This document shows positions 1 to 10,386 of a stretch of 64,000 nt of DNA, piece after piece. How positions within the stretch are numbered: position 1 is the stretch's first letter; each line of letters starts with the position of its first letter. Origin of the DNA: Ignelater luminosus (Eukaryota > Arthropoda > Insecta > Coleoptera > Elateridae); contig VTPC01000964.1 in the NCBI GenBank assembly GCA_011009095.1, forward strand, positions 107,070 to 171,069. The letters are read 5' to 3'. The translations under genes and the position numbers were made by a program. Below the pieces are notes generated by a model, which made no database searches, was not told the DNA's origin, and was given only the letters and a program-made list of their open reading frames with translations.

Positions 1-80
1 GAGCTTACCTTACTCTATAAACAATTAAAAACGTACAATTTTCCACAAAAGATGTCATATGGATTTTTTTTGCTACACTG
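1..80. repeat. Left arm of an inverted repeat flanking the CXC gene remnant
   Basis: The first 80 bases are an imperfect reverse complement of about 886-960; shared blocks include ATTTTCCACAAAA and ACAATTAAA. The arms lie on either side of the CXC-domain gene remnant. A second short motif, GAATAGTT followed by GAGATAT, appears beside both arms in direct orientation (about 80-98 and 966-984), so the structure is more complex than one simple pair. It could be the terminal repeats of a larger element or two unrelated copies of a dispersed repeat. The element may start before the window. Confidence 0.6.
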
Positions 81-108
81 AATAGTTCAGGAGATATAGA
101 CGTTCCGA

Positions 109-910
109 TTGATTTGCAAACAATACTGTGACTACAGAGAACAACTAAATACTAAAGATGAGGAACATTTGCGAAGGTCTCGCTCAGCTGTCAATGTAGA
201 TTTAAAAGTAGAAGCAATCACAGAAGCTCAAGAAGGATTGGAGGTAAGAGTAGTAGGTGACAACACTGACCCTCTACTGCAGCTTGAAGATGATTGTGCC
301 TGGTAAAGGCAACCAATCAAATAAAACTTACAATATTTAGGCAATGCAGAATGAAATAGGGTACATAAAACATGTTTTATTGTGTGTTTATGCCTTTGCA
401 GGCTGCGATTCTGGGTTCTCAATATACAGGAAATGGAAAACAGCCCCATTAAAAAAAGTTTAAAGTGATGGGGAACTAAGAAGAAAATTACTAATTCTCA
501 ACAACCCCAATGCGCAGGCAGATGACATTGCTGATGCTGGCAACGTTTTTTTCTATTTATATACGGATCCAAAAAAAAAACGGAAAACTTGGATGTTCTA
601 CGTCGCCAGATGTACTTAACGACTATTGCAAATCAACCAGTGCAAGGAGAGTTCAAGTTGGCTACTTTACCCCCAACAAAAGCAGCAGCAACTAACTGAG
701 AGTGTATCAAATGCAAAAGTGGCGTGGTAGCAAGAAAGACCCCCTAAAATGGGGAAGGGATCTGCGCCGAACAACAACGTCTCTTGATGCTGCCCTAGAA
801 CACTTGCTCCACTCTTGTTCATGCTCAGGTGATTGTTTGAACAATTGCGAGTGTCGAATAAGCGGCCTTCAATACACAACCATGTGCACCAAAAAATGCA
901 TCTGACCTTT
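109..910 (+). pseudogene. Broken CXC (tesmin/TSO1-like) domain repeat gene
   Basis: Pieces in different frames line up, in order, with a multicopy insect protein family that carries a nuclease-like domain followed by a Cys-rich CXC segment. About 200-290 reads VVGDNTDPLLQLEDD, matching the usual 'V.VV..DTDLLVLL' block. About 402-450 reads GCDSGFSIYRKWKT, matching 'GCDTTSA.YRKGK'. About 484-550 reads NPNAQADDIADAG. About 649-690 reads FKLATLPPTKAAAT. About 702-905 reads KKDPLKWGRD and then a CSCSGDC...CECRISGLQ pattern of spaced cysteines. Stops and at least three frame changes separate the pieces, so this is dead coding sequence. The family is known from many insect genome annotations as an uncharacterised multicopy protein and its function is not established. 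Recognition is from pattern alone. Confidence 0.65.
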
Positions 911-960
911 TTTGTGGAAAATGCTACGTTCTTTAATTGTCTGTAGAATAAGGTGAGCTC
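886..960. repeat. Right arm of the inverted repeat flanking the CXC gene remnant
   Basis: Reverse complement of bases 1-80 with roughly one mismatch in six. It starts right where the CXC reading frame ends (TGA at 903) and runs to GAGCTC at 955-960. Together with the left arm it encloses about 800 bases of coding remnant. Confidence 0.6.
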
Positions 961-1084
961 TAAATTGAATAGTTTCCGAGATATCTGCAAAAAACTGAGA
1001 AAACACAATCTTCGGATTCCTCTCCCCCCAAACCCGACGCTCTGAATGTGGAAACTTTTTATCACATTTAGAGCAAAGGGTAAT

Positions 1085-1781
1085 AAACAAGTTAGGACAC
1101 TCAAACCCTTCTTTTTTGGATTTGTGGCTTGGGAGCTAATTTTACTGTACCAATATGGGTGGTGTCGATATTTTAGACGGTTTGATTGGGCGCTAGGAAT
1201 GCATACTAAAAAATGGTACCTGCAATTATTGTAGCATCTCATCGACTTGACAATAATAAATTCTTGGTTATTATATAGAAAAATCAACCTAGGTCGAAAA
1301 GAAAAATGCTGACTCTTGTCAAAATTTCGTGCAGAATTGGCATATTGTTTGTGCAACCAAGGAATCCGATCTGTAAGTAAAAGAGGAAGACCAAGTGACC
1401 TGGAAAAATTAATTCAAGCAAAGAAAAAACGCTCTCCAACGACAGCTTATCCGACAGGATGCTTCCAGTCACTGGCCAAATCACGATGAAATAAAGCAGC
1501 GATGCAAAATGCCAGGATGCAAATCATTTTCTTTTAAAAAATGTTCAAAATGTGGCTTACACCTATATGAACAAAAATAACAATTGTCTTGTCAAATTTC
1601 GTACCGATTAGTGTACTTACGTTTTATGCACCACTACTGTAAGGCGTAGCAGATTTAGTACAAGCATATTTTTTGAAATAAAAACAAAATTATTTAAAAT
1701 TAATTATTTTCATTATTTTTTTTCGTGTTATTAGATAAATAAATGTTTTCTGCCATGAAAACAAAATTGCGCAGTGTAGGG
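1085..1781 (+). mobile_element. 3' end of a piggyBac element, with terminus and TTAA site
   Basis: The last ~500 bases of a piggyBac transposase (separate entry) are followed by a ~170-base AT-rich tail ending GTGTAGGG at 1781 and then TTAA at 1782-1785. piggyBac ends carry CCCTA/TAGGG against a TTAA target, so this is the right-hand terminus. No matching left terminus (TTAACCCT) was found upstream, where the CXC remnant lies, so the element is 5' truncated or interrupted. The exact left boundary is unclear. Confidence 0.75.
1140..1610 (+). pseudogene. piggyBac transposase, C-terminal part, frameshifted
   Basis: NMGGVDILDGLIG at about 1152-1190 is the piggyBac motif holding a catalytic Asp. 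It is followed by MHTKKWYLQL (about 1200-1230) and HLIDLTIINSWLLYRK (about 1232-1280), the usual 'HL.D....NaWlLYr' segment. SVSKRGRPSDLEK sits at about 1370-1410. The C-terminal zinc-binding segment DASSHWPNHDEIKQRCK...GCK...CSKCGLHLY lies at about 1460-1575, and CLVKF at about 1585-1600 completes it in a further frame. A TAG at 1194-1196 and several frame changes make it non-functional. It preserves only the last third of a transposase of roughly 600 residues. Confidence 0.8.
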
Positions 1782-1785
1782 TTAA

Positions 1786-3762
1786 GTTTAAGTTTGTTAC
1801 TTTACAACCAGTATTGAAGATTAATAATAAAATGTAATTGGTTAATAATACGTAAATAAAATTCTATCCAGTTTTTACATTAGGTACACATTTGTTGCAA
1901 AATCAACCGGAAAGAAATTACCATTGAATTCCTTATACTATACACTTGAAGAGTCACCATACGGTAACATACGATCATTACAATTTTAGTTCAGTTCCTA
2001 GTAGGCTATGAAAAAAGATTCCTGTCTTAGATTAATCCATCTCTGTAAAAATTATCTGTCAAGTTGACAGTTTGATTGATTATTAATTGGTTTTGTAATT
2101 TGTAGGTTATGTATCGGTCTTGGTTGGCGTGCGTGTGTCTAAGCTACGCCCTACGGAAAAATTTCATAGTCTACCGGCTATTTAATGATCGCTTATTATA
2201 TTATACATTTAAGCAATAAAGCAATATTTCGCTTAAAAATAAAAAAAAAAATGATTTACTACAAGATATTAGAGCCTGACGTTATACTTTTTTGTTTTTC
2301 AAAACCTCAATGAAAGTTTCATAAATCTTGATGTTGGCGTATATTTCACGTCAGACCTTATGACTATGAGTTCTAAGGACGAAAAATAAAATATTTTTTT
2401 GTAATTTATTTAAAATGAGATGTCATTATTTAAATGTGGTTATTAAATAAATATAGCTTTTTATAAGTAAATATAACTCTTTTTAGAAAGTAGATTTTAG
2501 CTTGAATAAATCGAAGCAAAATGTAAAACGTAAAAAATGCAAATTAGTAAATGTAAGGGAAATCATAATACTCCGATTTGTTGCAAAGACAACTTTTAAC
2601 ACACATAACCCTGAAGTGAGTTGATGAATACACGTTGTGATGGCAATAGAATTTTTTGTACATTTAATCTCATTCAATTTTACAGACAAAACAAAAACGA
2701 TGTTCTCTTTTTTCCTGCTTTTTCTTTTCTTTTTAGACGCTAAAGGTGTTCTAGAACTTATCCTGGGAAAAATGCTACTTTCTACAAGCTATTACCAATT
2801 AACTGAAAATTCATCTTCTTGACATTTGTAAACGTTACAGGTATTTTCCAGTAGCTCTAGCATGTTCACAAAATTACTTGTTGTTCTAGGAATTTCATAA
2901 CGTCACCGTGATGAATTGCAGTTCTAGAATCTTTCTTATTTCTATTATATGTGAATATCATTGTGACATTGCAAAATGGCAGTATTTATTGTTTTTCTCT
3001 TGATATTTGGATAAAATTTTAATGACCCTTATGCTTGGTAACATCGAATCAACTTGATTTAGGAACAGAAAATTATATTGCAGTTATCCTCATCACTTTC
3101 ATTTTGTTCATAAGTAAGATTTACTAGAATATTCTGTAAATATCTACTTTAGAAAAATGGATTTTATCTCTAAGTGTCAATAGTCTTACATTAGAACCAT
3201 CCATCGATTTAATTCTGGTACATGTATGATACCTTAGTACCCATCCAGCTAACTTGGCACTCTTACAATTTTGATATTTTGAGTATGGCCAACGTTTCAT
3301 TTCATATTTAAATCTGACGGTTGGAAATCCACCCGTTAAAGAAGTTGGCTAAAGTAGGTATAAATAATTAATGACTCAGACAAGTAATGTAAAAAACGCC
3401 TCCCGTCCAAATTTACTTAAACTTGACAGGTAATCACACAGAATCTTTGATGCTGCACACCTTGACATTAATTTTGTGCTTCCTCATAATCTTCAAAAAA
3501 ATTCTGGCAGAATGTTGTTCCTCTCTATCAGTTTATAAGCCATCTTGAAAACGATTTCTCCCTGTATTTAGAACTTGCTTATCATAGTGACTTTAAGGCT
3601 CAAAAATTCTTTCAGGGTCTAATTTCTGTTGACTAACATAGTGCCCAGAAGGCCAAGTTGCAAATTACAGGCTTAGGTAATCTCTAATAATCCACAAGCT
3701 CTTACTGTTATAATTAGATCGTGACTATAAAAAATGATTAGCTTTGACAGACTGGAATTAAT
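1786..3762. other. AT-rich stretch, nothing recognised
   Basis: No protein similarity, inverted terminal repeat or RNA gene was seen. Open frames here are short and AT-driven. It is probably intron or flanking DNA of the receptor gene. Confidence 0.5.
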
Positions 3763-4130
3763 GTGTTCCATAGTTTAAGAACACTAAGAATAATTCTTCT
3801 TCATAAAGACAGCGATCCAAATCAACTAATTACCGTATCTTCTGGGATTAGAAACCAGCATACTAATATGACTCGAGAACAATATAAATTTGTGTCCACA
3901 CCCAGATGCATACATAACACCTCGATTATTAGTGATTGTTTGCGAAAAGCTAAATCTGAGAAATCATACGTAACTATTGCCTTCTTGAATTTAACTAGGA
4001 ACAACGAAACTCACATTGAAGTGAACCGTAACAAAATCAAAACTATAGAAATTAAAAAAGGAATCGCACAAGGTGCTCGGTAATTATTATCTCCTATTAT
4101 TTCTAGTGTTGGTGTTGATTTTGCCTCAAA
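3763..4130 (+). mobile_element. LINE reverse-transcriptase fragment, R2-like, internally deleted
   Basis: A 106-residue frame (3763-4083) reads like the finger and palm of a non-LTR reverse transcriptase. It has RTLRIILLHKDSD (like 'RTI.IPKDGD'), then REQYKFVSTPRCIHNTSII, DCLRKAKSEKSYVTIAFLNL (the palm A region, normally ending 'LDL.KAFD'), and IKTIEIKKGIAQGAR, followed after a stop by SPIISS (the motif B region 'kGv.QG.pLSP'). The catalytic FDxx segment and about 80 residues between palm A and motif B are missing, so this is a dead fragment. The 'GC.EN..ll...lr.ak' pattern resembles R2-type elements, but clade assignment is uncertain. Sequence to about 4500 may be further decayed LINE. Confidence 0.6.
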
Positions 4131-5681
4131 AACTTAATGGAACTTCAGGTCTTCAGCCTTGATGATATCATTGAATTAGTCATCTTAGATATATCTCTTC
4201 TAGTAAAAAGTAAATACATCAATGCAACAGCCAGAATCTTGCAATCAGTTTTAGGAAATCAACACAAGGACCAATTCATTTGATCTACACTCGTTTACTC
4301 ACTTCAATATGCATTGTTGTTACAAGATATCATTTATGCTTTTAAAGGACATGAATAGATATGTACGTTTTCCAGCGGAAATAATTTTCAGGCTTACAGC
4401 AAATGTAGAAAATAACATCAAAACAGTTTGGCGTCACCTTGGATCATAAGATCACAATAAAGAGAAAAGAATTTCGAAACTGGACAAAATTATCAACGAA
4501 GGTTGAAGGCTTTTTTTGCGAATCCCATTTGACTTTTATTTAATCTTTGTTTTGACGATGTTTAACGCCATCTATTGGTTGATGATTCTCACCTACAGCA
4601 GAAAAGATTACTTGTGTTCACAAGCAAGCAGCCAGTTATCGCATTGCTGGACGGTTGGCAATACTCGTTTGCAAGCAAGTAATAATTACTGACAGCGCCT
4701 AATCAGCACTGCTGGTGCGCGGCAGCGGGATTACAGCTTGTAAACACAAGCATTACTTCAAGAATTTTTGAAGTTAGGGACTTTCATACCGTTGTTGGCG
4801 ACATCTTTGTTAGACGGATGGGGAGGAAAATTTTCTACACCTGTTAACACTGGAGTAGTGACATCTTTTTCGTTCCATCTATAAAGCCCTGCTTAGTTGT
4901 ATACTATTTCTCACTTTATTTCCTAAATTCGCCCACTTTTGTCACTTTTTTTATGCATCACAGCTTATGGAAGCTCTGAATTTAAGATTATTGCAAGTAC
5001 TATAATAATATAAGATATATGATCATTACATTTACATTGAGGAAATAACCATCTGCCTGGATCACACATTTTTCCTTTTTCCATCTGATATAAAAGCTAC
5101 TGCAACTCCATTGGAGATAATTCTGGAACGGCCGACTCGAAGAGGAGCATGAAAAGCTTTTTCTGAAGTGAACTGTAAGTCAATGAGTCGGTTTGAGAAA
5201 GCAATAGTTTAACATGCAGAGTCACGTTGGCCTTATCAATTTATTAGGTGCTACGTACTTGCTATCTCTAAGAATTTCTGTACTATCTCTATCGCAGTAC
5301 TTAAGACGGCAAGAGGCGTTCAGGTTTTGGTTTTGAATGTTAGGCTAAGGCTTTTGTAAGAGTGTTATTGAATTTAGTGCAGGGCATTTTCCTGATTAGT
5401 GAGTGTACACAAGGTAACATTGCTATGAACCTGTATCTTATCCTAGAAAGTGAAGAAAACTTAAGTTTGTTTGGTAACTGTCACGTTTAGTGGATGAAAA
5501 ATTGTCTGTCTGTTTGAATTTTTCGATCCCGCTTTACACAAAAAGACTTGTCATCAGAAAAGTTGGAATTATCAATTCTCCTCTTTTAGAAGGTGCAAGT
5601 ATCGACTGATTTAGTAAACTGCAAAGTTCTAGGTGTGTGTATAGATGCAGACCCAGTCGTTCCTGTCTTCTGCCGCTTACG
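4131..5681. other. No gene recognised; contains one palindromic patch
   Basis: No convincing coding similarity. At 4607-4756 a GC-richer patch is bounded by GATTACTTGTGTTCACAAGC and its near reverse complement, GCTTGTAAACACAAGC with following bases. The rest is AT-rich and unremarkable. Confidence 0.5.
4607..4756. repeat. Short inverted repeat, MITE-like hairpin candidate
   Basis: The ends are about 20 bases long and pair with two or three mismatches; the left arm also contains the palindrome CTTGTGTTCACAAG. The interior is more GC-rich than its surroundings. No target-site duplication was established, so this may be a small non-autonomous element or a chance palindrome. Confidence 0.35.
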
Positions 5682-6793
5682 ACGAGCTGGAGATCCTTGT
5701 TGATGTCTTGGAGATAATATGATATTAGTGCTTGAATTATTTGCTAAAATGAGTGCTTGATGCTTGGTATTTGAATTTCTTCTACATTCAGTAATTTTTA
5801 TGAAATTGAACACTTGCAATTACTTGAATTACTCTTGAGTAACTCAAACTCTTTGGGGTGCTTGAAATCTTTAAAAAAGGACACGTAGACTTTCTTTAAC
5901 TTCCCAGAGTCCTAGCCAGAGCTGGGTAAAGCGATTTGGTAAAGTGTTTGCAAAAATGCTTCAAGTACTGTGCTTGAATTAATTTTTTAAAACGAGTACT
6001 CAGTGTTTGGTATTTTAATTCCTTGATGCTTCAGTAATTTGTTTAGCATTACATAGTGATTAAAGTACTTTTTGGAATATCAGGAGTTCAACATTTTCAT
6101 AAGATCTTGAAGTAGTTTAACAAAAACTTGAAGTACTTTCACAAGAACTTGAAATACCTTTACAAGAACTTAAAGCTTTCTTCAGTATTCCAAGCACTTA
6201 TAAAAACTTCAACCATTCAGCAACTTGTGCTTGATGATTCAGGGATTTTGAGTATTTGGTAATTGGTGCTCTAAGATTTTAATTACCGTTCTTGGTAATT
6301 GAGGCACTTTACCTCAGTACTTTCTCTAGCTTTGGTCCTAACAAGTTCGTACAAGCAAGCGGTTTGTTCAGTTACGTACAGTAGTGAACCTGAACATCGT
6401 CTTGTCACCATGAAATGTCGTAAAAACTTACTTGTTTTCAGTTCAACAAAACAAAAAACAATTAAGTTGCAGATCTGTGTTTTAAAAATTGACCCGATAA
6501 TGAAGAAATGAATCGTCTTACCTGAACTACTCGCTTACTCTTATTTACTTGAAACTATCCGTCGATAGGGTATATCTTTAGAAGCTTAAAGCATTTTTCA
6601 ATATTTCAACCACTTCTAAAAGCTTGAAGCATTCAATGAATTGTTCTTCGTGCTTTGAGGGTTTCATTTTGGAGTTTTTGGTAATTAGTGCTTTAAATAT
6701 TCAATTACAGTTACTTGGTAATTAAAGCACTTTAGGTCAGTGCTTGGAGTTTGATAATTCAAGCACTTTACATCAGTGCTTTGTCCAGCTCTG
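5682..6793. repeat. Older hAT-type inverted-repeat element split by a younger relative
   Basis: 5682-5880 resembles the left part of the complete MITE at 5917-6334 (both contain TGCTTGAATTA and, later, TTGGTATTT and TTCAGTAATTT). 6585-6793 resembles its right part, ending in CCAGCTCTG, the reverse complement of the family start CAGAGCTGG. The two outer parts therefore look like the ends of an older family member, and 5881-5916 plus 6335-6584 would be its interior. That interior shows no recognisable coding sequence. Confidence 0.5.
5917..6334. mobile_element. hAT-type MITE, 418 bp, with 8-bp target duplication
   Basis: It begins CAGAGCTGGGTAAAG and ends CTCTAGCTTTG, so the ends pair as imperfect terminal inverted repeats; AAAG and TAAAGTG blocks also pair inward. 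The flanking octamers are GTCCTAGC (5909-5916) and GTCCTAAC (6335-6342), an 8-bp duplication with one mismatch, as expected of the hAT superfamily. The interior is AT-rich and full of CTTGAAGTACTT-like phrases with no coding capacity. Confidence 0.7.
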
Positions 6794-8076
6794 TACCGAG
6801 GAAATAAAAGAACTACATAATAGTAACATTTTCTGCAAAGTCATTTTAGTTCCACAGTTTAGTGTAGTTTGTAGTTCATTTGAGTTGCGTTAAAATCTGC
6901 ATTTCCACTGATGACTTTATGACAGTTGAGATATTGTAATCTAAGTAAGAACTTTGATAGACAAATTTCTGAACTCGTTCTGTTTATTCTTGTCAACATT
7001 TGATTGTTTGATTCGTACAATGTAAAAAAACTGATCCCCGTGACAAAGTTAATGAAGGGAAGTTGCCAATGGTGTCATTTATTCAGAAAAATAATGTAGT
7101 TTAGTAATTTTGATGGTGACACCCTCAGAGGTGTTGCGTATGGCTGTATGACGTCATCCAAGATGGCCGCCGTGGCAATATAAGCAAACTGCATTATCTC
7201 GGTCGCTATCTAACCGATTTTAATTTTTTTTAGCTTGTTTCAAAAATATTTTCAATAGCTAGCGTTGATACTTTTATTCTTGCTTGTGATGAGGCACTAG
7301 AACTTAAAAACAGAGCAGTGAAAGTTGTGGAAGGACTATCTAGTTGGAATAACACAGCAGCTCAGTGCTCTCACTCTCTTTTTCTTAACAGCACCTGAGT
7401 TCCAAAGGGTATCACACGTAACTTCGTAACTGGCGTCCTTAACTTTATACCATCTTTACTGTTGTAGTTTCTAATATTACGACTAGGTTTCGTGCAACTT
7501 AGCGCTTTCGAATCACTCTCAATCACATATTTAAGCTACTGTGCAGGTAGAATTTAATTACTTTACGAGGAAACATAAGAAACATCGCTTTTGTTGTAAC
7601 AATAAAGTTTTCAAATGTTAAGTTACTGGTAGTGGTATATCAGATACATTTTTGAAGTAGTTGACAGTTGTTGTATCTTAAAAATGTTTGTAAGAAATGT
7701 GTGTTAAATAAAATCTTACTGTTTGCTTAATAATTAAATTAGCCCTAAATAATAAATTAATTATATGTAATAGTTTTATTTATATCAAATAAACAATTAA
7801 AATTTTCTGTTCTATTTCTCTTGCATGATCAACACTAGTTTTAAAGATACAGACCGTTAGAGGTTCATACTGGAAACTATCTTTTCCTAAAGGTCTCAAA
7901 AAGTACTTGAGTTGAAAAGTTATAATTTTAAAAATTGCTCCATATAACAATAAAAAACATAGAATGTAGTGACAAACAATTTATCTTTATTTTAGGACCA
8001 CTGTGTTAGAGCAAATATTGAATACACATGAATTAAAACAAAACAAATGAACAAAATAAAAGAATCTTTTGTTTAC
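6794..8076. other. No gene recognised
   Basis: This stretch follows the last receptor exon in transcript order. A block at about 7115-7240 (GACGTCATCCAAGATGGCCG, then CTATCTAACCGATTT) looks like the untranslated end of a DNA transposon but no partner repeat was found. The remainder is AT-rich. Confidence 0.45.
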
Positions 8077-8226
8077 CTGACATGTTAAGTCTTAATTCCC
8101 CCTCGACATATTCTCCAACTCTAACCCATCGATACTTTCCCGCAGAAACTTGCTTGAAATGAATAATATTGTACCGTGCAGGTCCATCTCCGTTCACATC
8201 GAAATGAAACCTATCGCCACTCAAAC
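8077..8226 (-). CDS. mGluR: Metabotropic glutamate receptor exon (end of ligand-binding domain)
   Basis: This 150-bp internal exon encodes LSGDRFHFDVNGDGPARYNI, then HFKQVSAGKYRWVRVGEYVE, then GELRLNMS. That is the class C GPCR segment 'F..NGDG.gRY.I......g.Y..V..G.w..g.L.l', at the end of the extracellular ligand-binding domain and just before the Cys-rich domain. On the minus strand an AG acceptor precedes 8226 and a GTAAAC donor follows 8077. The exon starts with two bases of a split codon and ends with one, so it joins in frame to the exon at 16774-16880: G plus GT makes Gly, giving VDFEGLSGDRFHF. The product is a seven-helix membrane receptor binding extracellular glutamate-like ligands and acting through G proteins. 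NMS is a possible N-glycosylation site. Which insect paralogue (mGluRA or mGluRB/mtt type) cannot be fixed from this part. Confidence 0.9.
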
Positions 8227-10386
8227 CTGGAAAAAGTTCAAATTACAGAAATCACGTTAAGTTGTTAAAAAATATATAGTAGCTAAACATGGGATGACAG
8301 CGTTGTAAATATTGAAATAAAGGAATGTCAAGGTTTTCATTACAAAAGAAATTGAGAGATTTGAATAAGTATTGTAGACGTATTGGTATTGGAAATTTAA
8401 TATATGCCAAGATGGAAAACGAATGCGTTTTATTAAAGTTTAAAAAACACGCTGCATCGGCAATAAATTCTTGTGAAATAATTTTCGTTGCCATTTTGCT
8501 ATTAAAGTAATACCTACACTTTTTAGGGCAAGAATTTTGTGCTGATGTCAAGAAATGTTGTGTGGGTTCGACAGTGGTAATCGGAAAAGCCAAAGGCACG
8601 CATAAAATGGGTGTTAAATAAAATATTCTCATTTTTCTCATATTTTTGCCACTAGCAACTGGCTTCTTCTCCATATTTAATACGTATTTGGAGGAGGAAA
8701 TAAAAATATAATAGCTCCATAAACTGTATTCGAAGCAAGCTTTTTCAAGAGTTTCAATAACTGAAAATCAATTTATACCGAGTTATCCAGAAGCCATGTA
8801 CTGGAATTTAGTGTATTTTTATATAATACTAATGCGACAGTCATTTTGTTTGATACTTTACAACCACCGTTGCTTTTATTTGCAATTTAATAATGGTTAT
8901 TCTAACTCTAATTGAATATAAAAAAAATTTAGTGTTACTGCAGCTGCTTAAACTGTAAAAACCACACGCAATAAAGTTTTCATTGTTCGAGAAAATTGAG
9001 AGAGACGCACCCCTAAGAACTTTGGAGGAAATTAATTTTATGAACTACTTGCGCTATCTAAAAATTGATATAAAGCGATGTTATTCATAGTTGATTTACT
9101 TCAGTCCATTATGAATGCAGTAATTTAGAGGAAAATCCAGTCATATTTTCTGTTGTTACATAATTTAGTTTTATAGGTGCATCTCGGTGTGGGTGCCCTT
9201 GGAGTAAAAATTTATATACGCTTTCATAAAATGCTTTTCACTATGAACGAAACAAGGATTATGTAAATTTTTATTGCTCTTTCCACTTTTATGCGGTTTT
9301 CCAAATGCATTTTATATGTTCGCAAGCAAAGGAATGTAGAGATCAAGGAAGCCTTCCTTTCTTTCCCCCTTTTTATAAATTACAAAACCAATACAGCGAT
9401 ATAAGATCAAACCAAGGTAAAGTAATAAGTAAATGGGTGGGGGAACCAAATTTAGCGCACGCTATTTCGTTTTAGATTAAGAGGAAATCTAATTCAAGAG
9501 AATCAGTGGCAACTTTAATTATATAAATGAGAAAAGCCTTTGGGAAAGAGCCCTTGAGGAAGCTGTCCGTGACATCTCAAATACTTGAAGATACAAATTC
9601 AACTATATCTGAAGGATTGAGAAAATTTTAGGTTATTTCGTAACTGTTTTCTGTTTATGCTTCTGACATTGACTGAAGAAAACGCTTTATCATCCTCGGA
9701 AAACTTTAGCCGGAGGAGGATATTAAACGAAAAATATAAACAAATATCAGGAGGGAATAGAATATTGGTTTTCTTTTATTTTTACTTTTATTTTTCTATA
9801 AAATGAATCATTGCATAAACAGTGAGATATACATATGTATCTAATATAGAATGCGATGGTTTTGAAAACATGAATCTAATTATAAAAAATGCCTTACACA
9901 CAAATTAATAATTAAATAAAATTTATGAATATCAGTAGATGATGCATTATCCAAATTTATTATATATATGATATTTGTATGTTCGATTTTTCTGTCACAA
10001 ACATGTGTAATTCTCCCAAAAGGTAAATCTCTAATATTACGGATATTCTGAAGGAATGGAAACGTTCAAAGATACCAATTTTTAAAAGTTCTTTAATTTT
10101 CAATGTAAGAATTTCTGCTGTTTACTTTCATGAGTCTTGTTAGTGATATTGTTATTATCATTACTACTGTTCGTAGTTACTGTTACTCTAGAATTCCTGA
10201 GATTCGAGGCAATCTTTACTCATTTTAAAATGTTTCCACGTTTCATCAGATTAATTGTTTTCTACAAGGTTGTTCAGATCATTTTAAGTTAAAAATGTAT
10301 CGTGAACATGTATTCGGAAATCAATCAGTTTTTTATTCATCCCTATTGCCTGACTCTTTTGCATAATAGTACTTTCTTCATATACC
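8227..10386. other. Receptor intron, no other gene recognised
   Basis: First part of the 8.5-kb intron between the receptor exons at 16774-16880 and 8077-8226. A 140-codon minus-strand frame at 8252-8674 has no recognisable motifs and adjoins the exon only by chance. No inverted repeats were noticed. Confidence 0.6.

Noticed and set aside
1-8076. Downstream receptor exons (Cys-rich and seven-helix domains)
   Set aside because: Looked for CCWxC and transmembrane-like exons on the minus strand and found none; they are probably outside the window.
8252-8674. 140-codon minus-strand open frame beside a receptor exon
   Set aside because: No motif, no family resemblance, and it lies within the intron upstream of the splice acceptor; AT-rich DNA gives such frames by chance.
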